Below are positions 1 to 8,156 of a stretch of 32,983 nucleotides of DNA, piece by piece. Position 1 is the stretch's first letter; each line of letters begins with the position of its first letter. Made by a program: the position numbers and the translations under genes. The notes under the pieces were generated by a model. The model ran no database searches. It saw only the letters and a list, made by a program, of their open reading frames with translations, and was not told the DNA's origin. The stretch is from Eubacteriales bacterium (lineage in GTDB: Bacteria; Bacillota; Clostridia; Lachnospirales; Lachnospiraceae), in NCBI GenBank assembly GCA_030526715.1, contig JAUNCG010000025.1, forward strand, positions 1 to 32,983, in the 5' to 3' direction.

Positions 1-2
1 TA

Positions 3-191
3 TTATTAACGCCAGAAACAAAAAATAAAATCATTGATCATTTAAATGAAAATTGCAAAATAATGGTAGATATGAATATAGAACTTGTTTCTGCAAGTTA
101 TGTGTCTACGATGATTAAATGTTGTGGTGACTTTATCATCTGTTCTGCATATAATAATAGTAACAGAGGGTGTATCTCAGCCCATAAATGA
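3..191 (+). CDS. C-terminal end of an unrecognised protein, cut by the window edge
   Basis: An open frame enters from the left edge and runs 62 codons to a TGA, with no start codon that must be the true one. The internal ATG codons at residues 21 and 24 have no clear ribosome binding site. The visible part is Lys- and Asn-rich at first, then has a Cys-containing stretch (KCCGDFIICSAYNN). I do not recognise a family. A hairpin terminator lies 85 bases downstream, which fits this being the last gene of a unit. The AT-rich base use resembles the neighbouring Fic remnant more than the core genes to the right. It may be real coding sequence or a decayed piece of the same mobile element. Confidence 0.35.
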   Translation, partial: LLTPETKNKIIDHLNENCKIMVDMNIELVSASYVSTMIKCCGDFIICSAYNNSNRGCISAHK

Positions 192-275
192 GAAAGTTAT
201 TTAGCGGGTTTCTCTTGACCCACATTACAAGAAAGTTACAAGTGAGTGTTTCGCCACTCCAAGTGCGAGCGTAAC

Positions 276-311
276 AATGGGAACGAGGTGACTTGTTCCC
301 ATTTATTTTTA
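276..311 (+). terminator. Hairpin with T-rich tail
   Basis: The bases AATGGGAAC and GTTCCCATT form a 9-bp stem around a short loop, followed directly by TTTATTTTTAT. This is the form of an intrinsic terminator. It could end the gene entering from the left edge, or act as an attenuator before the AGGAGA-ATG that lies 13 bases further on. Confidence 0.65.
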
Positions 312-323
312 TAGGAGAATTCA

Positions 324-816
324 ATGGATAATATTAAATTTTATTTCTAGACTCTGGCAAATTCATGTTTTTAGCGAAGGGAATACCAGAACGACAGCGG
401 TATTCTTTATAAAATATCTGCGTAACCTTGGGTTCGATGTGACGAATGATATTTTTGCAGAGAATGCGTGGTATTTTCGCAATTCACTGGTACGGGCAAA
501 TTATAATGACCTGAAAAATGGAGTTCATGAGACAACGGAATATCTGGAACTTTTTTTACGGAATCTTCTTTTGGACGAAAATCATCCGTTGCATAACCGA
601 ACATTGCATATCAGTGGAGCTTTTAAGGAAGTAGAAAAAGCGGACATTGATAAGGGAAAACCGAACATTGGAACTGTAAAAGCGGACATTGGAAGTTGGA
701 AAATGAATATAAGAACAACCAGGGCTTCTGAACTTTTAAAAGAATTGCTGGTGCATCATATCATTGAACCGGTGTCCGGCAGGGGAAAGGGAAAGTATCG
801 ATTCAGAAAAATATAG
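324..816 (+). pseudogene. Fic/Doc-family protein, N-terminus lost
   Basis: Fic enzymes transfer AMP or other phosphate-linked groups from nucleotides to target proteins and often act in toxin-antitoxin or mobile-element contexts. The catalytic motif is present as IHVFSEGNTRTTAVF (codons from base 361), including the His, acidic residue and Gly-Asn-x-Arg of the family. The usual downstream helices follow, then a charged linker with two KADI repeats, and a C-terminal segment that looks like a winged helix (RASELLKELLVHHIIEPV). Everything upstream of about base 337 is missing, so over 100 residues of the Fic fold and any inhibitory helix are lost. An AGGAGA-ATG (base 324) is in line with the Fic frame except for one extra T in a four-T run at 339-342, which sends it to a TAG after eight codons. 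A shorter in-frame start at 439 would exclude the active site. Confidence 0.75.
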
Positions 817-1113
817 GGTCGAGTGTATGGAAATGAGTCGTTTCACAGAGGCAAAAATAGCGGTCGATCTATCCCTGTAGGTACGTACGGACCGGGTTGA
901 GACGATGGTCGTACAGGGCAAGCCACAGCACGGAAAGTCCCATAAATACAAAGAAAAACTTGACCGCTCTGTAATCATGGATTTGATGAAACTATGATTC
1001 AGCGGATCAAGGATTTTCTGCATCCGCCAATACAGCAGATACAGGCAGAGAAACGATTGGAGAACTGGCAAAAGGCATTTGAAAATGGAGAGTACCTGAA
1101 TTGAGATATTTGA
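817..1113. other. Decayed coding relic, no gene assigned
   Basis: About 300 bases without an intact gene. On the plus strand two adjoining frames look protein-like. One ends LDRSVIMDLMKL before a TGA near 995. The next, offset by one base, runs DETMIQRIKDFLHPPIQQIQ through LENWQKAFENGEYLN to a TGA at 1102-1104. They read like two halves of one frameshifted gene from the same mobile element as the relaxase on the other strand. I do not recognise the family. No promoter or RNA gene is evident. Confidence 0.35.
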
Positions 1114-2172
1114 TTATCCTCGATCATGTGATTTTTCCTGTTCCGCCGTCCGGGCACGCCCTAAGATACTGTCCACATTCTGGCAGACCGTCCGCAGCTC
1201 CTTTTGATAATCCTAAAAATAGTGGTAGGTGTCTGACTTTGCCGATTTCTGGATCTGCAGCTTTTCCCGATCTGCATAGAGCGATTTGAGGGAAGGAATC
1301 TTCCCATCCGGATGCAGCTCTTTTAAGAACTTCCGGGATTCCTCATACTTGGCGATTTCCTCCGAATGTTCCTGTCGAAAGGCTTTCTTATTCTTCGTAG
1401 GGAGCATCTGTGCGTAGATTTTCTTATTAGAAAGATACTGTCCGGTGTGATGAAGCTGCTCATTCAAATCTTTCATTTTTTGTTCCGTATCCTTCAAAGA
1501 CCGCCTTGCATCCGCTAACTTTTCGGAAGCAGAATCATATTCCGCTTGCAGATGTTCCCGGTCATCATATCCATGCTCCTGTACATACGCAACCGTATCA
1601 GCCATCTGTTTCAGATTGGAGATCTTGACCTTACGTTTATAGGACTGGCTCTGCTGTGCTTTCACACAGTTCTGCAGATCCACCACAAGCCGCAGCTCTG
1701 ATTTTACAAAAAATATCGTATAAGGTCGCAGTGCATCCTCATAAGCCAATGCTGGATCGGGGATAACAGAACTTCCGGTATCTGGCAAAAGAGGATTAGG
1801 ATCCCGGGCAGAGAAAGACAAGGGATGTGTTTCCTTATGCTGGGTATTTTCCAAAATACGCTGCTGAACAGCCTCTCCTGTATAATCCGTCCCCAATGCC
1901 CGTTCACTAATGTTCTTCGCCCGATCCGGATGCAGATAGCTCAATCGTCCCCGCTTATCCGTAACTGAAATATGATATTTCTCCTGCATCTGTAGCATAA
2001 AATCATCCAGAGAAACAGCAGTTGCAGAAATATCCGCAATCGCATTTCTCAAATATTCTTTCTGCGTCTGGAATTTTGTCTGACGAGGTTTCAGTCCTGC
2101 CGCTTCGATCCGGGCATTTTTCTCATCCAGTTTTTGCTGTCCCTTTCGTTCTGCCCAATATTCCCGATTGCA
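1114..2172 (-). pseudogene. Relaxase/mobilisation nuclease, C-terminal remnant of a conjugative element
   Basis: Relaxases nick the transfer origin of conjugative elements. The N-terminal HUH nuclease domain is absent. What remains is the typical C-terminal part found in Clostridia integrative elements: the NREYWAERKGQQKLDEKNA segment, a TQKEYLRNAIADISATA block, a GRLSYLHPDRAK motif followed by RALGTDYT, and then a long coiled coil. The frame is closed by a TAG at 1213-1215, yet the same frame continues past it for 32 more codons (DYQKELRTVCQNVDSILGRA and on) to a TAA at 1114-1116. The TAG is therefore best read as a nonsense mutation, probably of a Lys codon. At the other end the frame has no start and stops abruptly beside the xpt stop codon. 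This is a dead gene on two counts. Confidence 0.85.
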
Positions 2173-2174
2173 AG

Positions 2175-2759
2175 TTATTCCTGCTGTCGGAATGTGATCT
2201 TTCCGGTAGAGGCATCCATATGATCCACAATAGCAAGGGATTCTAACTGGTAACCTAGATTTCGAATGATCTGTCCGCCGGGCTGGAATCCTTTTTCAAT
2301 AGCGATTCCGATGCCCTCCACAGTGGCACCCGCGGAAGTGGCGATAGAGATCAGTCCCTGAAGGGCACAGCCGTTCGCAAGAAAATCATCGATGATCAGG
2401 AGATGGTCATCGCCCTTTAAAAATTTCTTCGAGACGATGACCTGATTTTTGTTCTTGTGTGTGAAGGATTCTACCTCTGCGATATACATATCGCCTTCAA
2501 TATTAATGCTCTTCGATTTTTTTGCAAAAACGACAGGGCAGTGGAAATAACGGGCGACAACACAGGCAATTCCGATGCCGGAGGCCTCGATGGTAAGAAT
2601 CTTGTTGATCTCCCTTCCTTCAAAGCGCTTGAGAAACTCAGCGCCCATCTGCTCAAACAATGCAATATCCATTTGATGATTGAGAAAACTGTCCACCTTC
2701 AAGACATTTCCTTCTTTTACGATTCCGTCTTTTACAATTCGTTCTTCCAAAAAATTCAT
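2175..2759 (-). CDS. xpt: Xanthine phosphoribosyltransferase
   Basis: Converts xanthine and PRPP to xanthosine monophosphate in cytoplasmic purine salvage. The 194-residue length is normal for the family. The PRPP-binding motif IIDDFLANG lies at residues 122-130, and the N-terminal [12 protein letters not shown] matches the usual start. The ATG at 2759 is chosen because an AAAAGGA lies about ten bases upstream; an in-frame TTG six codons earlier has no such support. The gene follows the aroE-like gene on the same strand with a 48-base gap, so the two are probably cotranscribed. The guanine riboswitch that often precedes xpt is not seen here. The 3' end is intact, but mobile-element debris begins immediately after the stop codon and no terminator is visible. 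Confidence 0.93.
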   Translation of the reverse strand: MNFLEERIVKDGIVKEGNVLKVDSFLNHQMDIALFEQMGAEFLKRFEGREINKILTIEASGIGIACVVARYFHCPVVFAKKSKSINIEGDMYIAEVESFTHKNKNQVIVSKKFLKGDDHLLIIDDFLANGCALQGLISIATSAGATVEGIGIAIEKGFQPGGQIIRNLGYQLESLAIVDHMDASTGKITFRQQE

Positions 2760-2807
2760 GCGATGTATCCTTTTCAAAATTTATATAGTTGTTTTCCGAT
2801 CCTGTAA

Positions 2808-3662
2808 TTATGCCTCAAACTCTTTGCGCAGCGCATCCTCCATTAAAGCAAGAGGCGCCTCCATTCCTGTCCAGAGGGTGAAATTTAAAGCACCTTGGCA
2901 GGCCAGCATGCCAAGACCGGTAACCGTCTTGGCTCCTCTTGCGGCAGCTGCCTGCAAGAACTTAGTATCAGCGGGATTAAATACGACATCGCTGACTACC
3001 ATATTGGCTGTGATCGTATCGTAGTCAATATCCGGCTGCTCATCCGGGTACGGCATCAGACCAATACAGGTCGCATTGATCAGGATATCTGTATTTGCCG
3101 GGATCTTGTGACCGCTCTCCCAAGCGACGGCACAGGCATCCGCCTTCGTGTGGGCACGGAGGACATTCACCAGCTCCTCAGCGCGGGACAGCGTCCGATT
3201 GATAATAGTGAGAGAGGATGCTCCGGCGAGCGCGCACTCTACGGCAATGGCTCTGGCAGCACCGCCGGCTCCCAGAATTACGATATTTTTACCTTCCAGA
3301 GAAATCTGCTCATTTTTCAGCGCCTGAACAAACCCCTTACCATCGGTATTCTCTCCGAACAGCTTGTCACCCTGAACAGCGATGGTATTCACGGCACCGA
3401 TGATACGGGCAGCCTCAGAGAGCTCGTCAAGATAAGGAATAACGTTGATCTTGTGAGGCATGGTCAGATTGACGCCCTTCATGTGAAGCGCACGAATAGA
3501 GTGCATAGCATCATCAAAATCATCCTTCGTCACCTTGAAGGTCAGATAACGGTAATTCAGACCGCAGGCCTGATAAGCAGCTTCCTCAAGGACGCAGGAC
3601 GGATTGTCATCCACAGGATCCCCAAAAACTCCGGTAATTTCTGCACGATAATTTTTAGCCAT
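2808..3662 (-). CDS. aroE: Shikimate dehydrogenase family protein, variant substrate site
   Basis: AroE-family enzymes reduce 3-dehydroshikimate with NADPH in aromatic amino acid synthesis. Family marks visible in the 284 residues are the catalytic Lys in GVNLTMPHK (K71), GAVNT (N92), ENTDGKGF (D107), the dinucleotide loop GAGGAARA (131-138), and INRT, which favours NADP. The N-terminal motif that normally holds the carboxylate (HSxSP) is replaced by GDPVDDNPSCVLEEAAYQ, so the usual two serines are missing. This puts it with the AroE-like paralogues seen in Clostridia, and the natural substrate may be quinate or a related compound rather than shikimate. It is divergent from the Ldh-family gene at 3900. 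The ATG has only a weak ribosome binding site. Confidence 0.85.
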   Translation of the reverse strand: MAKNYRAEITGVFGDPVDDNPSCVLEEAAYQACGLNYRYLTFKVTKDDFDDAMHSIRALHMKGVNLTMPHKINVIPYLDELSEAARIIGAVNTIAVQGDKLFGENTDGKGFVQALKNEQISLEGKNIVILGAGGAARAIAVECALAGASSLTIINRTLSRAEELVNVLRAHTKADACAVAWESGHKIPANTDILINATCIGLMPYPDEQPDIDYDTITANMVVSDVVFNPADTKFLQAAAARGAKTVTGLGMLACQGALNFTLWTGMEAPLALMEDALRKEFEA

Positions 3663-3810
3663 AAATCTGTTCGCAGAGCAGCTCCAAGATCAGCAATATC
3701 AACAGAAGCGCTCCACACTCCTTTCATGTCAAATAAATTCTGTAAAAAAACCGTAACACATATAGGAAAGAAAGTCCAGAAAATAGTAAAGAAAATAATA
3801 GGAAAATACA

Positions 3811-3839
3811 TTAACAGACGGGCGTTTTGATGGTAAAAT
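3811..3839 (+). promoter_or_regulatory. Sigma-A type promoter for the Ldh-dus-tdk operon
   Basis: TTAACA (3811-3816) and TAAAAT (3834-3839) are separated by 17 bases. The start would fall near 3846, just before a small hairpin GCAGCT-ATAA-AGCTGC (3849-3864) in the leader. An AGAAGGAG site (3884-3891) then serves the ATG at 3900. Confidence 0.65.
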
Positions 3840-3899
3840 AACAACAGTGCAGCTATAAAGCTGCGAACGATAAAAATCAGATTAGAAGGAGAATGAATC

Positions 3900-5018
3900 A
3901 TGCAGAAAGAGACAAGACCATTTGTACCATGGCAGCTCATAGATGATTTTATGACGGCGGTGTTTATGAAAGTCGGGGTTCCGCAAGAGGATGCAAGGCT
4001 GTGTGCGGACGTATTACTGGAGAGTGACAGGCGGGGGATTGAGAGCCACGGCTGTAACCGCTTTAAGCCGATCTATATTGATCGCATCAAGGCGGGGATC
4101 CTCAATCCTGTGACAAAGATAGATATTCTGAAGGAGACGCCTACCACCGCGGTGCTGGATGCGAATGACGGCATGGGTATGGTGGCTTCGAAGAAGGCGA
4201 TGGATATGTGTATAGAGAAGGCGCACACTTACGGTATGGGTATGGTAGCGGTACGCAATTCTTCCCACTATGGTATTGCCGGATACTGGGCTGGACTGGC
4301 TGCGAAGGAGAATATGATCGGTATTACCGGGACGAATGCCCGTCCGTCTATTGCGCCGACCTTCGGTGTGGAGAATATGCTGGGGACGAATCCGCTGACC
4401 TTCGGAATGCCGACAGATGAGCCATTCCCCTTCCTGCTGGATTGTGCGACATCCATCACGCAGAACGGTAAGATCGAATATTATGCCCGTATCGGTAAGG
4501 ACACTCCTGCGGGAATGGTCATCAGACGAGACGGGAGTACCATGACGGATTCCGTGCAGATATTAAAGGATATCCGCAGCAATAAGGCGGCGCTGACGCC
4601 GCTGGGCGGCATCGGGGAAGTGCTGGGAGGATATAAGGGATACGGCTATGCCACCGTGGTGGAGATCCTGTCTGCTGCGCTGCAGTCCGGGATATTCCTG
4701 AAGGCATTGACCGGCAAAGATGAGGATGGTCGGCTGCATCCGTATCATCTGGGCCATTTCTTTATGGCAATCGACACGGAAGCATTTATGGGGGCGGAGG
4801 CCTTTAAAAAGACCACCGGCGAGATACTCAGAGCTCTGCGCAATTCCCAAAAGGCTCCGGGACAGGAGCGTATCTACACAGCGGGAGAGAAGGAATATGA
4901 TGTGTGGATGTACCGACGGGACAAGGGAGTTCCCATGACGGAAGCGGTTCAGAAGGAGTTCGTCGGGATGAGAGACGAATTTGGCCTGGAGCAGTTCCGC
5001 TTCCCGTTTGAAAAATAA
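3900..5018 (+). CDS. Ldh family (malate/L-lactate dehydrogenase-like) NAD(P)-dependent oxidoreductase
   Basis: A cytoplasmic 2-hydroxyacid oxidoreductase of the type II malate/lactate dehydrogenase family (YlbC, AllD and Mdh2 relatives, Pfam Ldh_2), which is unrelated to classical LDH. The 372 residues carry the family signatures: SDRRGIESHG (42-51), the NSSHYGIAGYW segment with the likely catalytic His123, TNARPSIAP, and GTNPLTFGMP followed by DCATS. The C-terminal GGYKGYGYA region is also present. Substrate cannot be set from sequence; malate, lactate, ureidoglycolate and sulfolactate enzymes all belong here. It is first in an operon with a tRNA-dihydrouridine synthase (36-base gap) and thymidine kinase, and is divergent from the AroE-like gene. 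A strong ribosome binding site supports the start. Confidence 0.9.
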   Translation: MQKETRPFVPWQLIDDFMTAVFMKVGVPQEDARLCADVLLESDRRGIESHGCNRFKPIYIDRIKAGILNPVTKIDILKETPTTAVLDANDGMGMVASKKAMDMCIEKAHTYGMGMVAVRNSSHYGIAGYWAGLAAKENMIGITGTNARPSIAPTFGVENMLGTNPLTFGMPTDEPFPFLLDCATSITQNGKIEYYARIGKDTPAGMVIRRDGSTMTDSVQILKDIRSNKAALTPLGGIGEVLGGYKGYGYATVVEILSAALQSGIFLKALTGKDEDGRLHPYHLGHFFMAIDTEAFMGAEAFKKTTGEILRALRNSQKAPGQERIYTAGEKEYDVWMYRRDKGVPMTEAVQKEFVGMRDEFGLEQFRFPFEK

Positions 5019-5054
5019 GAGATGGCACAGGTCATGAATGGAGAGGTTTAAAGG

Positions 5055-6092
5055 ATGAAATTTTACCTTGCCCCACTGGAGGGTGTGACAGGATTTATAT
5101 TTCGAAATACATTAGAAAAGTATTTTCCGGGGACGGATCGGTATTTTACGCCATTTATTGTACCGAATCAGAAGCGGGTGCTGCGCACGAAGGAGGAGCG
5201 GGATGTGCTACCCGGAAATAATCACGTAAAATCACTGATTCCGCAGATTCTGACCAATGATGCAGAGCAGTTTAAGGATGCGGTACGGGCGCTGCGGGAA
5301 TATGGCTATGAAGAGGTTAACCTAAATCTCGGCTGTCCGTCCGGAACCGTGGTATCCCACGGCAAAGGCGCGGGATTTCTGGCATTTCCGGAGAAGCTGG
5401 ATCGTTTTCTGGACAGGATCTTTCAGGAAAATGATGTAAAGATCTCTGTGAAGACACGTATCGGTATAGAGGATCCGGCGGAGGCCTATGGACTGATGGA
5501 GATATATAATAAGTATCCTCTATCAGAGCTGATCATCCATCCGCGGACACGGCAGGAGTATTATCGGGGGACGCCCCATCTGGACATTTTTGGAGAATTA
5601 CTTGAGCGGAGCAGAGTGCCGGTCTGCTATAACGGAAATCTTTTGACAGTGGAGGATTATGAGCGGCTTCGCCGGCGCTTCCCGAAGGTGGAGGCCGTTA
5701 TGCTGGGACGTGGTGTGATCGCGAATCCGGGACTGATACAGGAGCTGGCACATCTGGAGGCAGAGGGCGTCCAAGGAGCTGATCAGCAGGAATACGGACG
5801 GAGTAAGACCGCGACGGAGAAAGCAGAAAAAAAGGAAAATATGCACAGGTTTCACGATGAGATTTTTGAGCAATATCGGGAAGTGTTTCGAGATGACAAG
5901 AACGCCATGCTTCACATGAAGGAGGTGTGGGCTTATATGATCCACAGCTTTGTGGATGCGGAGAAATACATCAAGCGGATTCGTAAATCGAAGAGCGCAC
6001 CGGAGTACCGGATGGAAGTAGATCGATTGTTTCAGGAATGTGAGCTCTGCACGGGCAGTCCCTTGCGCTGGGCTCTGCCGCAGAAGCAATGA
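5055..6092 (+). CDS. dus: tRNA-dihydrouridine synthase
   Basis: FMN-dependent enzyme that reduces specific uridines in the tRNA D-loop and other positions. The TIM-barrel FMN-binding start APLEGVTGF (6-14) is present, as is the catalytic Cys94 in NLNLGCPSGTVVSHGKGAGF. VKTRIG, IIHPRTRQEYYRG, CYNGNL and VMLGRGVIANPGL supply the remaining FMN and RNA contacts known for the family. The length of 345 residues is usual. After residue 235 comes a helical tRNA-binding tail that begins with a charged, low-complexity patch (TATEKAEKKENMH). Which uridine is modified cannot be told. The AGAGGTT-type ribosome binding site lies close before the ATG, and tdk follows after 12 bases. Confidence 0.92.
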   Translation: MKFYLAPLEGVTGFIFRNTLEKYFPGTDRYFTPFIVPNQKRVLRTKEERDVLPGNNHVKSLIPQILTNDAEQFKDAVRALREYGYEEVNLNLGCPSGTVVSHGKGAGFLAFPEKLDRFLDRIFQENDVKISVKTRIGIEDPAEAYGLMEIYNKYPLSELIIHPRTRQEYYRGTPHLDIFGELLERSRVPVCYNGNLLTVEDYERLRRRFPKVEAVMLGRGVIANPGLIQELAHLEAEGVQGADQQEYGRSKTATEKAEKKENMHRFHDEIFEQYREVFRDDKNAMLHMKEVWAYMIHSFVDAEKYIKRIRKSKSAPEYRMEVDRLFQECELCTGSPLRWALPQKQ

Positions 6093-6104
6093 AAGGAGAA
6101 TGCT

Positions 6105-6677
6105 ATGGCAAAGCTATATTTTCGCCACGGTGCGATGGGAAGCTCCAAGACGGCAAATGCGCTGATGGTGGCATACAATTATTATGAAAGAGGAAAAGCG
6201 GCGCTGCTGGTGAAGCCCAAGCTGGATACGAGAGATGAAGGGGTCGTACGCAGTCGCATGGGATTGGAGCAGAAATGCATCTATGTAGAGGATCTTGTGC
6301 TGATGAGCGATGAGGAGTTGCGCAAATACGATTGTGTGATCGTGGATGAAGCTCAATTTTGTCGGAAATCGGATATCGAATTCATGATACACATCGTAGA
6401 TGATCTGGAGATCCCCGTGATCTGCTATGGGCTGCGGACGGATTTTCAGAGAAACCTGTTCGAGGGCAGTATGTGGCTGCTGGCATGGGCGGATGTGATC
6501 GAAGAGCTGAAGACGGTCTGCTGGTGCGGTCAGGGGGCAAGCTGTAATACCAGATTTACGGAGGATGGCAGGATCATCCGCAACGGCGCTCAGGTGATGG
6601 TGGGCGGAAATGACAGCTATGTAGCGCTCTGCAGAAAGCATTATCGTCTCGGAGAGCTGGGACCGAAGGTATTATAA
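6105..6677 (+). CDS. tdk: Thymidine kinase, type II
   Basis: Phosphorylates thymidine with ATP in nucleotide salvage. The 190 residues show a P-loop in the form GAMGSSKT (9-16), where Ser replaces the glycine that normally precedes the Lys. The Walker B/catalytic segment is CVIVDEAQF, with the acidic pair at 81-82. The substrate lid part is CYGLRTDFQRNLFEGS. The C-terminal zinc lasso is recognisable but altered: CWCG (C139, C141) instead of CxxC, an extra Cys147, and C176 with H179. An AAAGGAG site precedes the ATG. It is the last gene of the operon and faces dgt across a shared terminator, so two deoxynucleotide-handling genes converge here. Confidence 0.92.
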   Translation: MAKLYFRHGAMGSSKTANALMVAYNYYERGKAALLVKPKLDTRDEGVVRSRMGLEQKCIYVEDLVLMSDEELRKYDCVIVDEAQFCRKSDIEFMIHIVDDLEIPVICYGLRTDFQRNLFEGSMWLLAWADVIEELKTVCWCGQGASCNTRFTEDGRIIRNGAQVMVGGNDSYVALCRKHYRLGELGPKVL

Positions 6678-6682
6678 AAGAA

Positions 6683-6718
6683 AAATGCACGACTCGCAAA
6701 CGAAAGGGTCGTGCATTT
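6683..6718. terminator. Hairpin terminator between convergent tdk and dgt
   Basis: AAATGCACGAC pairs with GTCGTGCATTT in an 11-bp stem around a 14-base loop. The flanks are A-rich on the left and T-rich on the right, so it can serve both strands. It sits seven bases after the tdk stop and eight bases from the dgt stop. Confidence 0.85.
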
Positions 6719-6725
6719 CGCATTT

Positions 6726-8153
6726 CTAATAATCGATTCCGTTCAGCTCCTGATAGAGCCGTTTCGCATAGCTGTCTGTCATACCGCAGATGCTGTCCGT
6801 GACGAGGAGGAGACGAAGATACAGACGCTCCTGTTTTGATTTCCCAACGGACTCTCTGGCGTAGACGGATTTGTAATTGTCGGAGATCAGGGTCATCAGC
6901 TTATCCTGTACGTCCGTGATGCGGTGCTCCGTATCATAATGGATGGCAGCAGCGGTGAATTTTTCCAGCAGATATTCCAGTACTGTGGCGGCGGAGATCT
7001 CCAGCTTGAAGATCGGGCGTGAGATAAAGACATTGCGGTAGGCGATATCTCCCAGAGCAAAATGCAGCATCTGTGCGGGAGTGTCTGCAAACAGATCCTT
7101 CCGATAGGTACCGTTCATGATCTCCTGATAGTGAGTGACAAAGCCATTGATAGCGTTGTGCATCAGAAAATCCTGCACCGCTACGGTCCAGTTGGCGATA
7201 GCGAAGCTTGCGGGATCCGAAGCATGCCGTTCCTTTCCGAGCTTGTATTTTTGCTCCATAATATCTGCGATCCGCAGATATTCGCGTCGATGGTCTCCGG
7301 TCAGGCTGTCCACATATTTTTCAGAATACAGCTCTTCCAGAAGATGATTATAATGAAGGTAGCCCTTTCGACAGGCGTCCTCGATGTCTGCGGTCAGATA
7401 AGCGATATCATCCGCGGCTTCCAGAAGGAAGGTGAGAGGATGACGCATACCGTGAAGCTGCATGGTCTCCTGAATTTTAGCGTAGACATCACGCTCGGCA
7501 TAATGATAGCCGGGCTTCTTGGACTTGATATCCTTGCTTTTGGAATCGGCCTGTATAGAATTTACAGGATACTTGAGGATCGATGCGAGCAGAGCGCAGG
7601 TCAGGTTCATTCCGTACTCATCCTCAAGAAAATGCAGCTTTGTCAGGAGCCGCAGCGCCTGAGCATTGCCCTCGAATCGGTAGAGATCAGCGAGCATCTG
7701 AGGAGAAAGCCGATCGGTCAGCGGACGATGCTCGAAGGTCATCTGCGGAAGCCGTACCCGGAACCATTCCCGGATCGTGGTCTCGCCGAAATGACCAAAG
7801 GGCGGATTGCCGATATCGTGGATCAGACCGGCACACTGCAGGATACTGCATACGGCTGCCTGCATATCCAGATCAAAGTCCGGATCCAGTCCCTGTCGGA
7901 TGATATATTGTGAAATATGATGCCCCAGAGAACGTGCGATGGAAGAGACCTCTATGGAGTGCGTCAGCCGCGTACGGATAAAATCACTTTTATCCAGAGG
8001 AAATACCTGCGTCTTGTCCTGAAGGCGCCGAAAAGAAGCGCTGGAGATGATCCGATGGTAATCCTTTTCAAAAGCGCTTCGAAGATCTGTTATATTTTCT
8101 GGAGAGGTATCGTCATGGAGACGGGTCGGACAGAGTAAGGTCTTCCAGTTCAT
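6726..8153 (-). CDS. dgt: dGTPase (deoxyguanosinetriphosphate triphosphohydrolase)
   Basis: HD-domain hydrolase that splits dGTP to deoxyguanosine and triphosphate and so shapes dNTP pools. The 475 residues start with the typical FRRLQDKTQVFPL block (41-53) and TRLTHSIEVSSIARSLG (His65). The metal-binding HD pair is in AGLIHDIGNPPFGHFGE (H112, D113), and ADDIAYLTADIEDA supplies the later aspartate. It starts three bases after the ybaK stop on the same strand, so it is the last gene of a tight SNase-ybaK-dgt unit. The length fits the longer dGTPase subgroup of Firmicutes. Confidence 0.93.
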   Translation of the reverse strand: MNWKTLLCPTRLHDDTSPENITDLRSAFEKDYHRIISSASFRRLQDKTQVFPLDKSDFIRTRLTHSIEVSSIARSLGHHISQYIIRQGLDPDFDLDMQAAVCSILQCAGLIHDIGNPPFGHFGETTIREWFRVRLPQMTFEHRPLTDRLSPQMLADLYRFEGNAQALRLLTKLHFLEDEYGMNLTCALLASILKYPVNSIQADSKSKDIKSKKPGYHYAERDVYAKIQETMQLHGMRHPLTFLLEAADDIAYLTADIEDACRKGYLHYNHLLEELYSEKYVDSLTGDHRREYLRIADIMEQKYKLGKERHASDPASFAIANWTVAVQDFLMHNAINGFVTHYQEIMNGTYRKDLFADTPAQMLHFALGDIAYRNVFISRPIFKLEISAATVLEYLLEKFTAAAIHYDTEHRITDVQDKLMTLISDNYKSVYARESVGKSKQERLYLRLLLVTDSICGMTDSYAKRLYQELNGIDY

Positions 8154-8156
8154 GCA

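Noticed and set aside
2760..2807. Guanine riboswitch before xpt
   Set aside because: The spacer is only 48 bases and lacks the conserved loops; the gene appears cotranscribed with the aroE-like gene.
2895..3830. A 311-residue plus-strand ORF opposite the aroE-like gene
   Set aside because: Antisense shadow of a recognised enzyme; no family features and no ribosome binding site.
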